DNA of 64,000 nt from Syntrophobacterales bacterium (GTDB taxonomy: Bacteria > Desulfobacterota > Desulfobaccia > Desulfobaccales > 0-14-0-80-60-11), in NCBI GenBank assembly GCA_023229795.1, contig JALNYP010000012.1, positions 1 through 64,000 of the forward strand. The letters run 5' to 3'. This document shows positions 34,607 through 44,285 of this stretch, piece by piece; positions within the stretch are counted from its first letter, which is position 1, and the number at the start of each line of letters is the position of its first letter. The translations under genes and the position numbers were made by a program. Under the pieces are notes generated by a model, which was not told the DNA's origin, did no database searches, and saw only the letters and a list, made by a program, of their open reading frames with translations.

Positions 34607-35761
34607 CTAGGCTGGCCTTATATAGTGCAGAACTATGGCGAAGATGCACTCCACCAGGACCACCAGAAAGAGCGAAGTCACTACGGCCGAAGTTGTCATA
34701 GTCCCTACGGATTCGGCCCCGCCCCGCACCTGAAAGCCGCGCTGGCAGCCGATGCCCGCCACCACTACCCCAAAGACCACCGACTTGATCAGGCTGGAAA
34801 CCAGATCGAATAACGCGATATTCTTCATGGTCTCATTGACATACGTATAAACCGTAAAATCCAGCAGATACACCCCGACCAGGAAGCCGCCGATAACACA
34901 GAAGAGCATGCAATACAGGGTGAGTAACGGCAATACCACCATGGTGGCCATAACCTTGGGCACGGCTAAGAACCGCAGGGGGTCAAGCCCCAAGGCGATG
35001 AGGGCATCCACTTCTTCCTTCACCATCATGGTGCCGATCTCCGCGGCAAAGGCGGAGCTGGACCTGCCGGATATCAGAATGGCGGTCAACATGGGCCCCA
35101 GCTCTTGAACCACTGCGATGGCAATCAGGGCCGCCACATAAATGGTGGCTCCCACCAGCTTGAGCTGCAGGGCCGAGAGAAAGGCTATGACCGCGCCGGT
35201 TCCTATACTCATCAGACTGAGGATGGGCAGTGCGTCCGCTCCGGCCCGCTTCATGTAAAAGAGCACATCCCGCCAGCGCACCGAGCCGGGATGCCGAAAA
35301 CAGAAGAGCAGGGCGAACAAAAGATCACCCAGAAAAGACTGGAGATCATAAAAGTCTTTCCCGAGCAGCCGCGTCTCATCGCCGATCTGAGTAAAGAAAT
35401 CCTGGGGCTGGGCTTCGGCCCGCCGCGGCGCCATGGTGACGGCCTCCGGGTCGATAAGGCCCATTACTCCCCGGGTTTTCTCACTGGCCCGGGCAAAGCT
35501 GAAGGGAATCGACCGGGCTTCGGCCTCGCCCTTGAGATCCAGCAAAGCCAGCGCCGCAGCGCTATCGACATACTCCACCCCGGCTAAATCCACGGTGAGG
35601 TCGGCAGGGGTCATGCGACTCAGGAAGCTTTCCAGTTCAGATCGAAAGGAAAGCAGGTTATCCAGTGAGAGGTGTCCCGAAATCCTGAGGCGGACCGCCT
35701 GGCCTTGGTCGCCCTCGACCGCGAGGGTGAATTCCGGCCTGCTCTCACCAGACTCAGTCAT
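34607..35761 (-). CDS. mlaE: MlaE-type ABC permease fused to an N-terminal STAS domain
   Basis: 384 residues. Residues about 15-110 are a STAS domain (LSLDNLLSFRSELESFL, DLTVDLAGVEYVDSAAALALL), the MlaB-like fold, fused to the permease. Residues about 150-384 hold the MlaE permease with five or so membrane segments and the family signature SGRSSSAFAAEIGTMMVKEE followed by LGLDPLRFLAVPKVMA. The fusion supplies in one chain what E. coli splits into MlaE and MlaB, which explains the lack of a separate mlaB. It probably starts the operon. Confidence 0.92.
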   Translation of the reverse strand: MTESGESRPEFTLAVEGDQGQAVRLRISGHLSLDNLLSFRSELESFLSRMTPADLTVDLAGVEYVDSAAALALLDLKGEAEARSIPFSFARASEKTRGVMGLIDPEAVTMAPRRAEAQPQDFFTQIGDETRLLGKDFYDLQSFLGDLLFALLFCFRHPGSVRWRDVLFYMKRAGADALPILSLMSIGTGAVIAFLSALQLKLVGATIYVAALIAIAVVQELGPMLTAILISGRSSSAFAAEIGTMMVKEEVDALIALGLDPLRFLAVPKVMATMVVLPLLTLYCMLFCVIGGFLVGVYLLDFTVYTYVNETMKNIALFDLVSSLIKSVVFGVVVAGIGCQRGFQVRGGAESVGTMTTSAVVTSLFLVVLVECIFAIVLHYIRPA

Positions 35762-36099
35762 ACCTGCCTCGAGAATGAGATTCCCAATTACGGGTTAAAA
35801 TCCATTTTCGGGTGTCCTTGCAGAGGGTTGCTTGCAGCTAAGAGCGCCACCTGGCAGCAACGCCATCGAGCCGGCAATCTGAAAAGAAAAGTGTCTCAGG
35901 AAAACCAGCTATACTCTTCTTAATCTCAGACCAGCACCGGAAATTTTGTCGGTGGGGCAATTTCGTCCCTGTTTCGGCAGCAAGCTAAAAATTATAGATC
36001 ATGAGATTTTTCAATGAGTTGATCCAGACCTATTTAGAGAATAGTCATTCATGTTTGAAAAGCAATATAAGGCATTGGTGACAAGCTCTTGACCTCCAA
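35762..36099. other. Intergenic region before the integrase remnant
   Basis: 338 bases, presumably with the mla operon promoter near its left end. No clear hairpin terminator, RNA gene or coding frame. Confidence 0.35.
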
Positions 36100-36772
36100 A
36101 GAAGAGGGCCATGACCTGGTTCTGCCGACATTTGTGGAGGAAAAGGCGGTTGGCCGTACAGGCGTTTAAAGGAATATGCTCAGAGATAAACCGGGAGCGT
36201 TATTCACCGGCTTGCGGAGGGACGAGCTTTTCAAACTGCAATGGTGATGATGTTGATTTCGAGCGGGGGATCATCACCCTCAAGGGCCCCAAGAGCGGCA
36301 AAACCGAAAATATCCCGGTCAGCATGAAGGCCTGGACGTTGAATCTTCCTTTGTGTTCCCCGGTGAAAACGGTAAGCAAAGAACCAATTTTAGCGGCCCC
36401 TGGCAACGGATACGGAAGGCGGCGGACCTGCCGGCGGGGTTCCGGTTCCATGGTCTGAGGCACCATTTTGACTCGACTTTGGTGAGCAATGGGGTTGACC
36501 TGCTTATCGTACAAAAGTTGCTTACCCATAGGGACGCAAAAACGACGGCGCGCTATGCACACCTGGCCCCTGGTACCATACGAGATGCAGCATTAAAAGG
36601 GGGGACTTGCTGGCCCCTAAGGGCGGGAAAGGTAAGGTTATTGACTTCACTGAGGACTAACGGCTATCCGGCCCCTGGGGGCCAGGAAATAGCGGGCCAG
36701 GCAGGTGTGGTGGCACCCGAACCGGCCCTAACCAAAACCCAAACCTACCAAGGAGGTTCAAGTCACGACTGA
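36100..36772 (+). pseudogene. Degraded tyrosine recombinase (phage-type integrase)
   Basis: Three reading frames in turn give integrase sequence. First, ALFTGLRRDELFKLQW (36197-36244), containing the catalytic Arg I of TGLRR; then GDDVDFERGIITLKGPKSGK (from about 36240); then SSFVFPGENG ... FHGLRHHFDSTLV ... LLTHRDAKTTARYAHLAPG (from about 36344), with HGLRH (His-x-x-Arg) and the nucleophile Tyr in ARYAHL. At least two frameshifts, near 36240 and 36335, kill the gene. It resembles integrases of prophages and genomic islands. It lies at the junction between the mla operon and the EPS locus and marks an old insertion. Confidence 0.8.
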
Positions 36773-37517
36773 GAGCAATTCTACCACAAGAAACAGCAAA
36801 AGGTGGCCTATATCTGCGACTTCGCCCCAACCAGGTAATTCAGTTGGACTGAGATTTTCCTGGGACTCTAAGCACTCTGCTAAATCAAAAAAATTCTTTT
36901 CAGACTTTCATTATTAAAAAATTAGGTCATGACAGGCCGTAATTCGTGCTTGCCAGCCCCTCGCTTTTGGGAAACGGCTTGCTTGGAGCCGCAATTCCTT
37001 TAGACGTTCGGACGATATTCCCGAGACCAGCCGTAGGAGGTAAAACCTGCGGCAGCTCCACTGCCCGGGAGAAGCGGCGTCACTGATAACCGCGCAGGTA
37101 TGCCCCCCCCCCCAACTCTCGATTTTATTTCAGAAGGGCACTCATCTATACCGTACCAGGTCGAATAACGACCGCTCAATAAATGGCGATGCCCTTAAAT
37201 TCTATAGAACAAAAAAATTTTTTAATATTCATGATCGGTGCATTTTTTTCTATGATTACGCTGCAAAACCTAACCTGATCATAGAATTCTTTAATTAAAA
37301 AGTTTAGACTTTTTGAAAGCAGCTCTATCTATCTTATTAAAAAGCAAATATTAGCTGTAATAATCATTAGTTAAATTGGATACGGCCTATATGGGGGGCT
37401 TAAAAAAAGATATTTTTAATGAATATTTGAACATTCCAAGATAAGTATGGAATTATCACTAAACATTTCTCAACATACTTGACATCACTTTAACGAATTG
37501 CTAACTATTAAACTCAA
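36773..37517. other. AT-rich spacer, no gene seen
   Basis: 745 bases between the integrase remnant and the small HTH gene. It is AT-rich after about 37140 and contains an 11-base C run at 37103-37113. I see no convincing coding frame, RNA gene or paired repeats marking an att site. Confidence 0.4.
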
Positions 37518-37754
37518 ATGAAGCTCCTGAGAAAATGGATCGAACGGGAAGGTACCGAGGGCCGGCGCCGCTTGTATGAAGCCATCAAGGCCAAGTACCC
37601 AAGTTTTAGCCAGGTGAGCCTGAGCAACTACCTCGCGGGCCAGAGGATTCCCGATTTCAGCATAGCTCAGGTCATCGCAGAGGAAACTGGCATTCCGATT
37701 TTTCTTCTCCCCTTCAGGTTTCTCCACAAGCCCAAAATCGACATGGAGGATTAG
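37518..37754 (+). CDS. Small Cro/XRE-like HTH protein
   Basis: 78 residues, ATG at 37518. One helix-turn-helix (about residues 25-55: FSQVSLSNYLAGQRIPDFSIAQ) of the XRE type, preceded by a basic helix (RKWIEREGTEGRRRLYEAIK). No dimerisation or peptidase domain. Size and composition resemble phage or plasmid regulators; it is isolated in an AT-rich stretch beside a dead integrase. It could be a surviving regulator of the lost element or a regulator of the EPS locus; neither is shown. Confidence 0.6.
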   Translation: MKLLRKWIEREGTEGRRRLYEAIKAKYPSFSQVSLSNYLAGQRIPDFSIAQVIAEETGIPIFLLPFRFLHKPKIDMED

Positions 37755-37952
37755 CTCCAAAAATCCGAAGGGTTGGTTCACCGGCACTTAGCTAGAACTT
37801 TTCTGGGCAGCCGATCAGGGAGGCGGAAAGGAGTCGGAGGTTTACTTTTCTCGCCAAGATGTTCATTATCTTTTACGTTAATTTAGGAAAGATAAACATA
37901 ACTCAAAATGTAACCGTTTGAAATAACATCAATAAAAATAGCGCTGTGACAA

Positions 37953-37968
37953 TGGTATGGACTTTGCT
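37953..37968 (+). promoter_or_regulatory. Predicted sigma-54 promoter of the EPS operon
   Basis: TGGTATGGACTTTGCT: the GG at -24 and GC at -12 are ten bases apart, and TTGCT is exact. Positions differing from the TGGCACG-N4-TTGCT consensus are two in the left half. It lies about 130 bases upstream of the first EPS gene (38101). Activators encoded in the window (18189, 60529) are candidates. Confidence 0.6.
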
Positions 37969-38100
37969 TTTTGAGGACGGGGGTCACGGGGGTATCCGGC
38001 CCGGGCAAGAATGACAATTATCTAAAGAACCAGGTTGGGAAGTGGCTTTTTGTGAGCACTTAATTCGCTACATAAACCCAAATTATCCGGAATTACTTTG

Positions 38101-39150
38101 ATGAAATTAAGACAGACATGGTTGATGGTTCTCGGGGCGGGGCTGCTGATAGCCGGTTGCGCCGGGCCTGCGGCACGGGGGCCGACCCAGGACATGGTCT
38201 CCCAGGTGGAGGCTCAGGCGAAAAACAAGCGGTTCAACGAAACGCTTATGGCCCAAGCAGGTCCCACGACTCCGACAAATTTCCGAGATTATCAAGTGGG
38301 ACCGGAAGATTTGCTGGCCGTGCAGATTTTTGGCCAGGACAATCTGAGCCGGGAAGTGCGGGTCGATGGGCAGGGTCAGATCTTCCTGCCGCTGGTGGAA
38401 AATGTGAAGGTGAAGGGGTTGACGGCCGCGCAGATCGAACAACGCCTGATGAAGCTGTACGACAAAGAATTTTTGGTGAATCCCCAGATCTCGGTGTTTG
38501 TCAAAGAGTATCGCTATCAACGGGTGTCGATCACCGGAGCGGTTAATACACCGGGTTCTTATCCTATGATCGGACGCCGCACGCTGCTGGAGATGTTGGC
38601 GCAGGCCGGGGGGGTGAAGGACGGTTCTGCGGATGTGATCCATATCGTCCGCCGCCAGAATTCCAAGGAAACTTCCCAGCAGGTTAAGACCTCAGAGGGA
38701 CTCAAATCCTTTTCACCCAACACCGAGACCATATTGATCGATCTGAAGCCCTTACTGAAGGTAGGTCCCCGGGATTTGAACATTCCCCTTCAGCATGGCG
38801 ATGTCGTATACGTTCCTTATGCGGGATTTGCCTATGTTCTGGGGGAGGTCAAGGCCCCTGGACCGGTCCCGGTTAAACAAAACTTGCGGGTAACCCAGGC
38901 TATTGCCTCCGCCAAAGGCCTCAACGAGATTGCGTCTCAGAACCGCACCACCATTTTGCGGTTTGACGAACAGGGACAGCGGGTCACCATTCCGGTCAAC
39001 TACGACCGGGTCACCAAAGGTGAAGACCCGGATGTGCCCTTGAAGGAAGACGATATCGTCTTTATCCCTGGCCACCTTGGCAAGAAGGCCTATTATGAAC
39101 TGAAAACGTTCATCCGGGGGTCGGTGGGTATGGCCTTACCCGTGCAATAA
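38101..39150 (+). CDS. Wza-type polysaccharide export lipoprotein
   Basis: 349 residues from ATG 38101. Lipobox LLIAG-C with lipidated Cys20. A Poly_export domain (residues about 60-150; DYQVGPEDLLAVQIFGQDN, GQIFLPLVENVKVKGLTA) is followed by two SLBB domains (about 150-225 and 250-320; VSITGAVNTPGSYPM, YVLGEVKAPGPVPV). The family forms the outer-membrane octameric channel for capsule and EPS. It leads the locus and would work with the Wzc-type kinase that follows; the C-terminal transmembrane helix of Wza is not obvious here. Confidence 0.9.
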   Translation: MKLRQTWLMVLGAGLLIAGCAGPAARGPTQDMVSQVEAQAKNKRFNETLMAQAGPTTPTNFRDYQVGPEDLLAVQIFGQDNLSREVRVDGQGQIFLPLVENVKVKGLTAAQIEQRLMKLYDKEFLVNPQISVFVKEYRYQRVSITGAVNTPGSYPMIGRRTLLEMLAQAGGVKDGSADVIHIVRRQNSKETSQQVKTSEGLKSFSPNTETILIDLKPLLKVGPRDLNIPLQHGDVVYVPYAGFAYVLGEVKAPGPVPVKQNLRVTQAIASAKGLNEIASQNRTTILRFDEQGQRVTIPVNYDRVTKGEDPDVPLKEDDIVFIPGHLGKKAYYELKTFIRGSVGMALPVQ

Positions 39151-39163
39151 CCTCTGAGCTTAT

Positions 39164-39217
39164 GATCCGGGGAGAATCTCGGGCTCATCTCGAGCCCTGG
39201 TTGCCTCCCCGGGGATC
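39164..39217 (+). promoter_or_regulatory. Nested inverted repeats in the leader of the EPS kinase gene
   Basis: Outer stem CCGGGGAG / CTCCCCGG (39167-39174 with 39205-39212) enclosing an inner stem GGGCTC / GAGCCC (39181-39186 with 39192-39197). Flanking GATC/GGATC extends it. No T run follows, so simple termination is unlikely; it could be an mRNA-stability or attenuation structure. Distinct from a dispersed repeat only by inference. Confidence 0.45.
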
Positions 39218-39375
39218 AAGTAAGGATGAACAGCGTTTTAAAACAGCCGGCCGGTGCCGGGCAGGCAATCCACCCCAGTTTCCGGGCCTTCCGGAGGGGA
39301 AAAAAGCATAGCCATAAAGGACCAGTACAGCGCATTAGCCATCTGGTTTGCGGCGACTAAATTTCGCAAGAGGAT

Positions 39376-41616
39376 ATGAAGATGCGAGAAGAAGTGGACC
39401 TCATCGTTCGCCCCCCCAGCCAAGTTCCTGATTCCGTTTCCATGGCTAGTTACGACTACAACACGGAAAGCGAAACCCATCTCCGCGATTACTGGCGGGT
39501 GATAGTCAACCGCCGCTGGCTGGTGCTGGGTTTTTGTCTGGGTCTGGTAGCCGTCGTCACCTTTCTCTGCTTTTGGATGCACCCGATTTACATGTCCACC
39601 ACCATGCCCCAGATCATCCAGGACAATCCCGGTGGGACCTTAGGGAGCAATAACCCGCTCTCCTCTCTCTTCGGCGGCACCTACGATGACAATTTTTACA
39701 ATACGCAGTTTGCTGTCTTGCAAAGCCGCACCCTGGCCCTGAGGGTGATCAAGGATTTAAATCTCGATAAGCTCCCGGAATTCAAGGAGTTGAGAGAGCC
39801 AGGTATTTTAGATCGGGTACTATTTTCCCCGCCGAAATCTCCCGGACAGATTGAAAGCAATATGGTCGATTATTTCCTTGATAAGTTGAAGGTGGCCCCG
39901 GTTAAGAATTCTTACCTGGTCAATATCTCTTATAAATGCAGAGATAAAGAGATGTCTCAAAAGGTTGTGGAGACAGTGGTAAATGAATTCATTAAATTGA
40001 ATATGGATTCCCGCAGCCAGTCTTTTGTTACCATTAAAAAATGGCTTGAAAATGAACTTCAAAATCTCGCCCAACGGGTTGATTACTCCACCAAGAAATT
40101 GGTCAAATTCGGCAAGGAAAAAGATATCTATCTGCCTGACGATAATGCCAATCCTGCCGTTGCCAAGTACCTCGCCCTCAGTGATCTGCTGACCAAGGCC
40201 CAGGCGGATACATTGAATAAAAAAGCGCTGGCTGACCAGATCCAGGCAAAGGGGGTGGACGCGCCCGTGATCGTCAACAACGCCCTCATCGTGCCCTTGC
40301 GCCAGGCCTTGATTACCCAGGAGGCTACGGTCCAAAGTCTGCTCAAAGTTTTCCGCGAAGGGCACCCCCAACTGCAGACGGAGCAGGCGAAGCTTAAAGA
40401 AATCCGAGGCCGCCTGAAGGCCGAAGTGGACCGTATTTCAACCAGCGTCAAGTCGGATTATCAGGCTGCGGTGCGCTCGGAGAATTTCCTCGCCGACGCT
40501 TTTGCCTCTCAGCAGAAGGTGGTCGGCAGTTTCATGGATAACTCCATTCAGTACAAGATGATCAAACGGGACGTCGATACGTTTGATTCCCTTTATCAGG
40601 GCTTGTTGTCCCGGATGAAGGACGCAAGTGTGGCGGCCACCATGGTGCCCAGCAATGTAACGATAATCGACCACGGGAATTTACCCTTCAAACCGTGGAT
40701 TCCCAGGAAAGGTCTCTTTATTGCCTTGTCCGCGGTCTTGGGGCTCATCGGCGGCGTCGGGCTGGCCTTTGTGACGGAATATTTCGACAACTCCATCAAA
40801 ACCTCGGAAGAGATGGAGCGGGTCTGCCGGTGGGCCACCCTGGGGGTGGTTCCCCTGTTCACCAGCAGCGCTAAGCAGCCGGAGCTGGCCGCTCAGGGTG
40901 ACCAAAAACCGTTGGCACTCATGTCGGACAGCATGACTATGTTCGCCGAGGCTATCCATCAGATGCGCACGTCGATCATGTTGTCCACGTCGGGGCATCC
41001 TCCGAAGGTCCTCATCGTTTGCAGCCCCAACCCCGGCGAAGGCAAAAGCACGATTTCGGTGCACCTGGCCATGTCATTGACGAAAAGAAATGAGAAGAAG
41101 GTGGTGATCATTGACGCTGACATGCGGAAACCGACCATCCACCGGTACTTCAATGAGGTCAGGGATCCGGGCCTGAGCACCTACCTTTCCGGCAATGCCT
41201 CGGAAGAGGAGATCATCAAATTCACTGATATCCCCAATCTATGGGTCATTTCCGCGGGGGCAACCCCTCCCAATCCGCCGGATCTGTTAGGTTCCTCCGA
41301 GATGCAAGCCTTAATCAAGAGTTTGCGGGCGCAGTTTGACCACGTAGTCATTGACACCCCGCCCCTTTTGGGTTTTGCCGATGCACGCATCCTGACCGCC
41401 ATCAGCGACGGGGTAATAATGACGGTCAGGCACAATAGCACCGCTCGGGAAGCCGGCAAGTTGGCCAACCAAGTTCTGCGGCAAGATAATGCCCGGGTTA
41501 TCGGAGGAGTTCTGAATTACTTCAGGGTCGGTAGAGGTTCCGGAGGGTATTATTACGGTTACCTGAAATACTATAAGAAAAACTATGGAAAGTACTATAA
41601 CGTTAAGGATAGCTAA
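39376..41616 (+). CDS. Wzc-type polysaccharide chain-length tyrosine autokinase
   Basis: 746 residues, ATG at 39376. Wzz-type N-terminus with TM1 near residues 50-70, a periplasmic coiled-coil region (about 90-440) and TM2 near 440-465, followed by the BY-kinase: Walker A SPNPGEGKST (about 551-560), Walker A' VVIIDADMRKP, Walker B VVIDTPPLL, and a Tyr-rich C-terminus (YYYGYLKYYKKNYGKYY) that is autophosphorylated. It controls polymer length and export with the Wza-type gene. A structured leader precedes it. Confidence 0.93.
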   Translation: MKMREEVDLIVRPPSQVPDSVSMASYDYNTESETHLRDYWRVIVNRRWLVLGFCLGLVAVVTFLCFWMHPIYMSTTMPQIIQDNPGGTLGSNNPLSSLFGGTYDDNFYNTQFAVLQSRTLALRVIKDLNLDKLPEFKELREPGILDRVLFSPPKSPGQIESNMVDYFLDKLKVAPVKNSYLVNISYKCRDKEMSQKVVETVVNEFIKLNMDSRSQSFVTIKKWLENELQNLAQRVDYSTKKLVKFGKEKDIYLPDDNANPAVAKYLALSDLLTKAQADTLNKKALADQIQAKGVDAPVIVNNALIVPLRQALITQEATVQSLLKVFREGHPQLQTEQAKLKEIRGRLKAEVDRISTSVKSDYQAAVRSENFLADAFASQQKVVGSFMDNSIQYKMIKRDVDTFDSLYQGLLSRMKDASVAATMVPSNVTIIDHGNLPFKPWIPRKGLFIALSAVLGLIGGVGLAFVTEYFDNSIKTSEEMERVCRWATLGVVPLFTSSAKQPELAAQGDQKPLALMSDSMTMFAEAIHQMRTSIMLSTSGHPPKVLIVCSPNPGEGKSTISVHLAMSLTKRNEKKVVIIDADMRKPTIHRYFNEVRDPGLSTYLSGNASEEEIIKFTDIPNLWVISAGATPPNPPDLLGSSEMQALIKSLRAQFDHVVIDTPPLLGFADARILTAISDGVIMTVRHNSTAREAGKLANQVLRQDNARVIGGVLNYFRVGRGSGGYYYGYLKYYKKNYGKYYNVKDS

Positions 41617-41802
41617 TTTTCATGGTTTTAACTTATCCAAAGAAACCAGCGGTAAGCGGAAGAAAATGGCTGTCAACTGGGGATTCTCATTGAACTAAGA
41701 AGTTTATGTCACAATATTCCGGTGGACAATAATGGGCGCTAGTTATTGTATAATTGAATACTGGACAATGACATTCCTGACGGGAACCGGAGAAAGAAAA
41801 TT

Positions 41803-42927
41803 ATGAAAGAATATTTTTCTGACAAGACCATTTTGATCACCGGTGCCGCCGGAACTATCGGGAGGGAGCTGGTTCGCCAACTTCTCGAGTATAATCCCGC
41901 CACAATTCGCTTATTGGACAATAACGAGACCGAACTTTACCTGCTGGGGGAAAAATACAGCAAGCGCGAGGTTACGCCTTTTTTGGGAGATGTTCGGGAC
42001 CAAAGGAAGCTCCTGAACCTGGGCTCGGGGGTTGATATCGTTTTCCACACTGCCGCATTCAAGCATGTCAGCCTCTCCGAATATAACCCTTTTGACGCGG
42101 TGCAGACTAACATTATCGGGGTCCAGAACGTCATCCAGATGGCCTTGGAAAACCGCATCCCCCGGGTGATTTTCACCAGTTCGGATAAGGCGGTCAATCC
42201 TACCAACGTTATGGGGACCACTAAACTGATGGGTGAACGCCTCATGACCGCCGCTAATATTGTCAATTACAACGGCCGCCAGATTTTTTCCAGCGTGCGG
42301 TTTGGCAACGTCATCGGCTCTCGGGGTTCCGTAGTCCCAATCTTTGCCTCGCAAATAGGCAAGGGAGGACCGGTGACCATCACCGACAAGCGCATGACCA
42401 GATTCGTCATGACCATTCCGGAGGCGGCGCATCTGGTGCTCAAAGCCGGCACTCTGGCCTGCGGCGGCGAAGTGTTGATCACCAAAATGCCGGTGATGCG
42501 GATTGTGGATCTGGCTCAGGCGATGGTTGATCTTCTGGCTCCGGCGGCAGGCTTGGAGGCTCGCCAGATCTCCCTCAAGATGATCGGGGCCGGACCGGGT
42601 GAGAAGATGTACGAGGAGCTGATGAGTTCCGAAGAAGTGCAGCGCGCCCAGGAGTTACCTTCTATGTATGTCATCCTACCGGCGTTGAGCGCCCTGTATG
42701 GAAAAATCCAGTATGGTTATCCGGAGATGCTGCCGGCCCCCAAAGATATTAATCCCTATAATTCATCCAATGAGACCCCCATGACCCTGGAAGAGATTAA
42801 ACGATATCTGTTGGACTCTGGAGCTCTCCAAGAATATCTCGAAAATGCTCCTGATAATTATTCCATCCGAAATTGCCGGATTGTCAGGGCCAAGGGTAAT
42901 GGTCTGAAACCGAATACTTTGCAATGA
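41803..42927 (+). CDS. CapD/FlaA1-like NAD(P)-sugar 4,6-dehydratase
   Basis: 374 residues, ATG at 41803. Extended SDR fold: TGAAGTIG (NAD-binding glycines, residues about 13-20), FHTAAFKHV in place of the usual YxxxK region with SSDKAVNPTNVMG-TTK (about residues 125-143, catalytic Ser/Lys). These are features of soluble CapD/PseB-type UDP-GlcNAc dehydratases, which make 4-keto-6-deoxy sugars. No membrane part, so it is the short type. It would supply an unusual sugar for the EPS repeat unit. The C-terminal 60 residues are atypical. Confidence 0.85.
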   Translation: MKEYFSDKTILITGAAGTIGRELVRQLLEYNPATIRLLDNNETELYLLGEKYSKREVTPFLGDVRDQRKLLNLGSGVDIVFHTAAFKHVSLSEYNPFDAVQTNIIGVQNVIQMALENRIPRVIFTSSDKAVNPTNVMGTTKLMGERLMTAANIVNYNGRQIFSSVRFGNVIGSRGSVVPIFASQIGKGGPVTITDKRMTRFVMTIPEAAHLVLKAGTLACGGEVLITKMPVMRIVDLAQAMVDLLAPAAGLEARQISLKMIGAGPGEKMYEELMSSEEVQRAQELPSMYVILPALSALYGKIQYGYPEMLPAPKDINPYNSSNETPMTLEEIKRYLLDSGALQEYLENAPDNYSIRNCRIVRAKGNGLKPNTLQ

Positions 42928-43092
42928 AATTAACGCCTTCCCAAGATCAAGCGTTGAAGGGCTTGCCCTTCAGCCACGCATTTGCCTAAGTAATTAATAT
43001 CTTTGATAGTTATGGTTCTACAATCCCTCCCACCGTCCAGAGCCTTTCTGGCCCAGCGGGAAAAGGAACTACTTTACTGGAGTAAAATCTCT

Positions 43093-44268
43093 ATGAAAGT
43101 GCTGATTTTGGGAGGGGATGGATATTTGGGGTGGCCTACCGCCATGTACCTATCCTGGAAAGGCCATGAGGTCGCGGTGGTGGATAACTATTTTCGGCGC
43201 CGGGCCTGTACGGAATTAAATTGCGAACCTCTGTTGGCGGTTCCCAGCTTGCATCAACGAGGTGAGTTGTGGCAGGCGGTCTCTGGTAGGAAAATCCAGG
43301 TGTTTATCGGTGATCTCTGCGATTACCAATTCCTGTCTCATGTCTTCCAAGAAGTTGACCCGGAAGGAGTGGTGCATTATGCTGAACAGCCTTCAGCCCC
43401 TTATTCCATGATGGGTCGGGAGGCTGCAGTCTTCACTCTTACCAACAACCTGGTGTCCACTTGCAACGTGATCCACGCCGTAGCCGAGTTCAACCCGGAT
43501 TGCCATATCGTCAAACTGGGGACAATGGGGGTGTACGGCACCCCTAATATTGATATCGAGGAAGGTTATTTGGAGGTGGAGCACAAAGGCCGAAAGCAAA
43601 AGTTCCTCTATCCCAAAGCCCCTGGTTCTCTATACCATCTGACCAAAGCGCAAGATGGCGACATGCTGTATTTTTATTGCCGCATGTGGGACATACGGGT
43701 AACCGATCTCAATCAGGGACCGGTGTACGGAGTGCAGACCGATGAGTCCGGCCAGGATGATCGTCTGGCCTCGATCTTTAATTATGATAGCATCTTCGGC
43801 ACGGTGTTGAACCGTTTTGTGGTCCAGGCGGTGGTGGGTCACCCCCTTACCGTGTATGGCAATGGCGGCCAGACGCGCGGCTACTTAAATATCGCCGATA
43901 CCATGGCCTGCGTCGAGCTCTCGCTTCTCCAGCCGGCCGGTCGGGGGGAGTATCGGGTTTTTAACCAGTTTGTGGAAACTTTTTCCGTAAATGAATTGGC
44001 GGAAAAGGTTAGAGGTGCCGGGAGGCAGTCGGGATTCGACGTAAAAATTAATAAGGTTCCTAATCCGCGGCGGGAGGCAGAAGAGCATTATTATAATCCG
44101 GTCCATACCAACCTGTTCGAATTAGGGTTAAAACCCCATTATCTGAACGAGGCCGTCCTGGGTGACATGTTGGCCTTTGTTAAAAAACACTCTGCCAATA
44201 TTAACCTTGATCTGATCTTGCCGCAGGTGCATTGGAAAACTGAGAACCGTTGTAATTCAATTAGATAG
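43093..44268 (+). CDS. UDP-sulfoquinovose synthase-like NAD-dependent epimerase/dehydratase
   Basis: 391 residues from ATG 43093; the open frame extends to 43003 but the Rossmann start MKVLILGGDGYLGWPTA favours this Met. Marks of the SQD1/Agl3 family: VHYAEQPSAPYSM, GTMGVYGTPNIDIEEG, LYPKAPGSLYHLTK (active-site Tyr/Lys) and a 390-residue length. These enzymes combine UDP-glucose with sulfite to give UDP-sulfoquinovose, a sulfonated sugar. Inside an EPS locus it suggests an anionic sulfonated polysaccharide. Substrate identity is inferred from family pattern, not proved. Confidence 0.75.
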   Translation: MKVLILGGDGYLGWPTAMYLSWKGHEVAVVDNYFRRRACTELNCEPLLAVPSLHQRGELWQAVSGRKIQVFIGDLCDYQFLSHVFQEVDPEGVVHYAEQPSAPYSMMGREAAVFTLTNNLVSTCNVIHAVAEFNPDCHIVKLGTMGVYGTPNIDIEEGYLEVEHKGRKQKFLYPKAPGSLYHLTKAQDGDMLYFYCRMWDIRVTDLNQGPVYGVQTDESGQDDRLASIFNYDSIFGTVLNRFVVQAVVGHPLTVYGNGGQTRGYLNIADTMACVELSLLQPAGRGEYRVFNQFVETFSVNELAEKVRGAGRQSGFDVKINKVPNPRREAEEHYYNPVHTNLFELGLKPHYLNEAVLGDMLAFVKKHSANINLDLILPQVHWKTENRCNSIR

Positions 44269-44285
44269 TAACTGGAAAGCTGGAA

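Noticed and set aside
37103..37113. Eleven-base C run as a phase-variable tract
   Set aside because: It is not inside or near a credible coding frame.
38052..38067. Second sigma-54-like site (TGGCTTTTTGTGAGCA)
   Set aside because: Only the GG/GC spacing fits; both flanking boxes are poor compared with 37953.
42955..42972. Hairpin TGAAGGGC/GCCCTTCA as a terminator
   Set aside because: Perfect stem but no following T run; it could be any structured spacer.
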